Source of the DNA: Pseudomonadota bacterium | GTDB lineage: Bacteria; BMS3Abin14 | Reading direction: 5' to 3' | Assembly (NCBI GenBank): GCA_030636965.1 | Contig: DAOVVW010000089.1 | Coordinates: 1-5,647 of the forward strand | Length of the DNA: 5,647 bases | Part shown: positions 5,230 through 5,647 of the stretch, in pieces | Layout of the letters: each line of letters begins with the position of its first letter | How positions within the stretch are numbered: the stretch's first letter is position 1 | Translations under genes and position numbers: made by a program | The notes under the pieces: generated by a model | What the model saw: the letters and a program-made list of their open reading frames with translations, nothing else | Told to the model about the DNA's origin: nothing | Databases searched by the model: none

Positions 5230-5550
5230 GATAAGCAGATCGAGGAAATGGCTGACTTTTTCAAGGCCCTTTCCAATCCCAACAGGCTCAAGATGTTCCT
5301 GGAGCTTGTGGCATGTTGTATGCCTGAATGCGTTCCCGCAGCCAGGGGTATAGAAACAAAAACTGAAACTGAAGGTTGCGCCTGCGTGGGGGACCTTGGA
5401 AAGGGCCTGGACATAGTTCCGTCCACCATCTCCCATCACCTGAAGGAGCTTCGCAGGGTCGGCCTGATCAAGATTCAGAGGAAGGGGCAGAAGATCGAGT
5501 GCAGGATAAACCCGGAAGCATTGGAGTTGCTGCAAGGCTATTTCGCGTAA
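5215..5550 (+). CDS. ArsR/SmtB-family metal-responsive transcriptional repressor, cysteine-rich
   Basis: This is a 111-residue winged-helix repressor of the ArsR/SmtB family, which senses metal or metalloid ions and releases DNA on binding. MADFFKALSNPNRLKMFLELV (12-32) is the family's N-terminal helix signature. DIVPSTISHHLKELRRVGLI (66-85) is the recognition helix-turn-helix, and LIKIQRKGQKIECRI (84-98) the beta wing. Cysteines occur at 34, 35, 39, 55, 57 and 96. CACVGDL (55-61) lies where classical ArsR has its ELCVCDL arsenite motif, but shifted, and a roughly 15-residue insert separates it from the LVACC of helix 2. The ligand could be arsenite, antimonite or another soft metal and cannot be decided here. 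I chose the ATG at 5215 because the promoter lies inside the upstream part of the frame. The ATG at 5248 (GAGG only two bases before it) and the GTG at 5128 are less likely. With this start the mRNA would be nearly leaderless. Confidence 0.87.
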   Translation: MSNIRDKQIEEMADFFKALSNPNRLKMFLELVACCMPECVPAARGIETKTETEGCACVGDLGKGLDIVPSTISHHLKELRRVGLIKIQRKGQKIECRINPEALELLQGYFA

Positions 5551-5567
5551 TTGAGGATGGAATTTTT

Positions 5568-5596
5568 TTGCCACAATATTTCGATATACATAAAAT
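5568..5596 (+). promoter_or_regulatory. Second ArsR-controlled promoter, for a gene beyond the window
   Basis: TTGCCA (5568-5573) and TAAAAT (5591-5596) are 17 bases apart. The spacer holds ATATTTCGATATA (5576-5588), identical over 13 bases to the operator at the ArsR-type gene. It points rightwards, and no start codon with a ribosome binding site follows before the window ends. The driven gene, probably a transporter or detoxification enzyme, lies outside. Confidence 0.65.
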
Positions 5597-5647
5597 TATG
5601 AAATTATTGAATCTAAACCTAAATGTATCCTTTTTGATTCAGGTAAC

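Overview
The window reads like a piece of a free-living environmental bacterium of medium GC content. The protein styles and the intergenic repeats recall Desulfobacterota (former Deltaproteobacteria), but this is inference, as there is no rRNA or full marker gene. All five substantial genes are on the + strand, separated by gaps of about 150 to 330 bases, so they look like separately expressed genes rather than one tight operon.

Layout. Bases 1 to about 150 are an AT-rich internal piece of leucyl-tRNA synthetase (editing-domain region). It runs straight into a DUF2207 membrane protein that lacks its N-terminus (153-1742) and ends in a glycine-rich tail, so the left end is a chimeric junction, biological or an assembly artefact. 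A repeat-bearing spacer follows, then a secreted two-HKD phospholipase D / cardiolipin-synthase-like protein (2075-3652) whose ribosome binding site can fold into hairpins. Next is an ECF sigma factor with a Cys/His-bearing C-terminal extension (3812-4402). A 300-base non-coding mosaic of several short-period repeats follows. After it come a small membrane protein with a SHOCT domain behind a near-perfect Shine-Dalgarno sequence (4715-4969), a perfect 14-bp hairpin (5011-5048), and a cysteine-rich ArsR-family repressor (5215-5550).

How it fits together. The best-supported circuit is at the right end. The ArsR-type gene has a TTGACA-17-TATATT promoter. A 13-base word overlapping that promoter recurs exactly in a second promoter (TTGCCA-17-TAAAAT) just after the gene, which should drive a target gene outside the window. 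This is the layout of an autoregulated metal or metalloid sensor with a divided regulon. The ECF factor and the Met/Cys/His-bearing SHOCT protein may belong to the same stress or metal response, but only adjacency and residue content suggest it.

The most unusual structure is in the spacers. Six tracts with five unrelated sequences share a 7-base period, and two copies of one of them (28 of 31 bases matching) lie in inverted orientation, bracketing the phospholipase and sigma factor genes.
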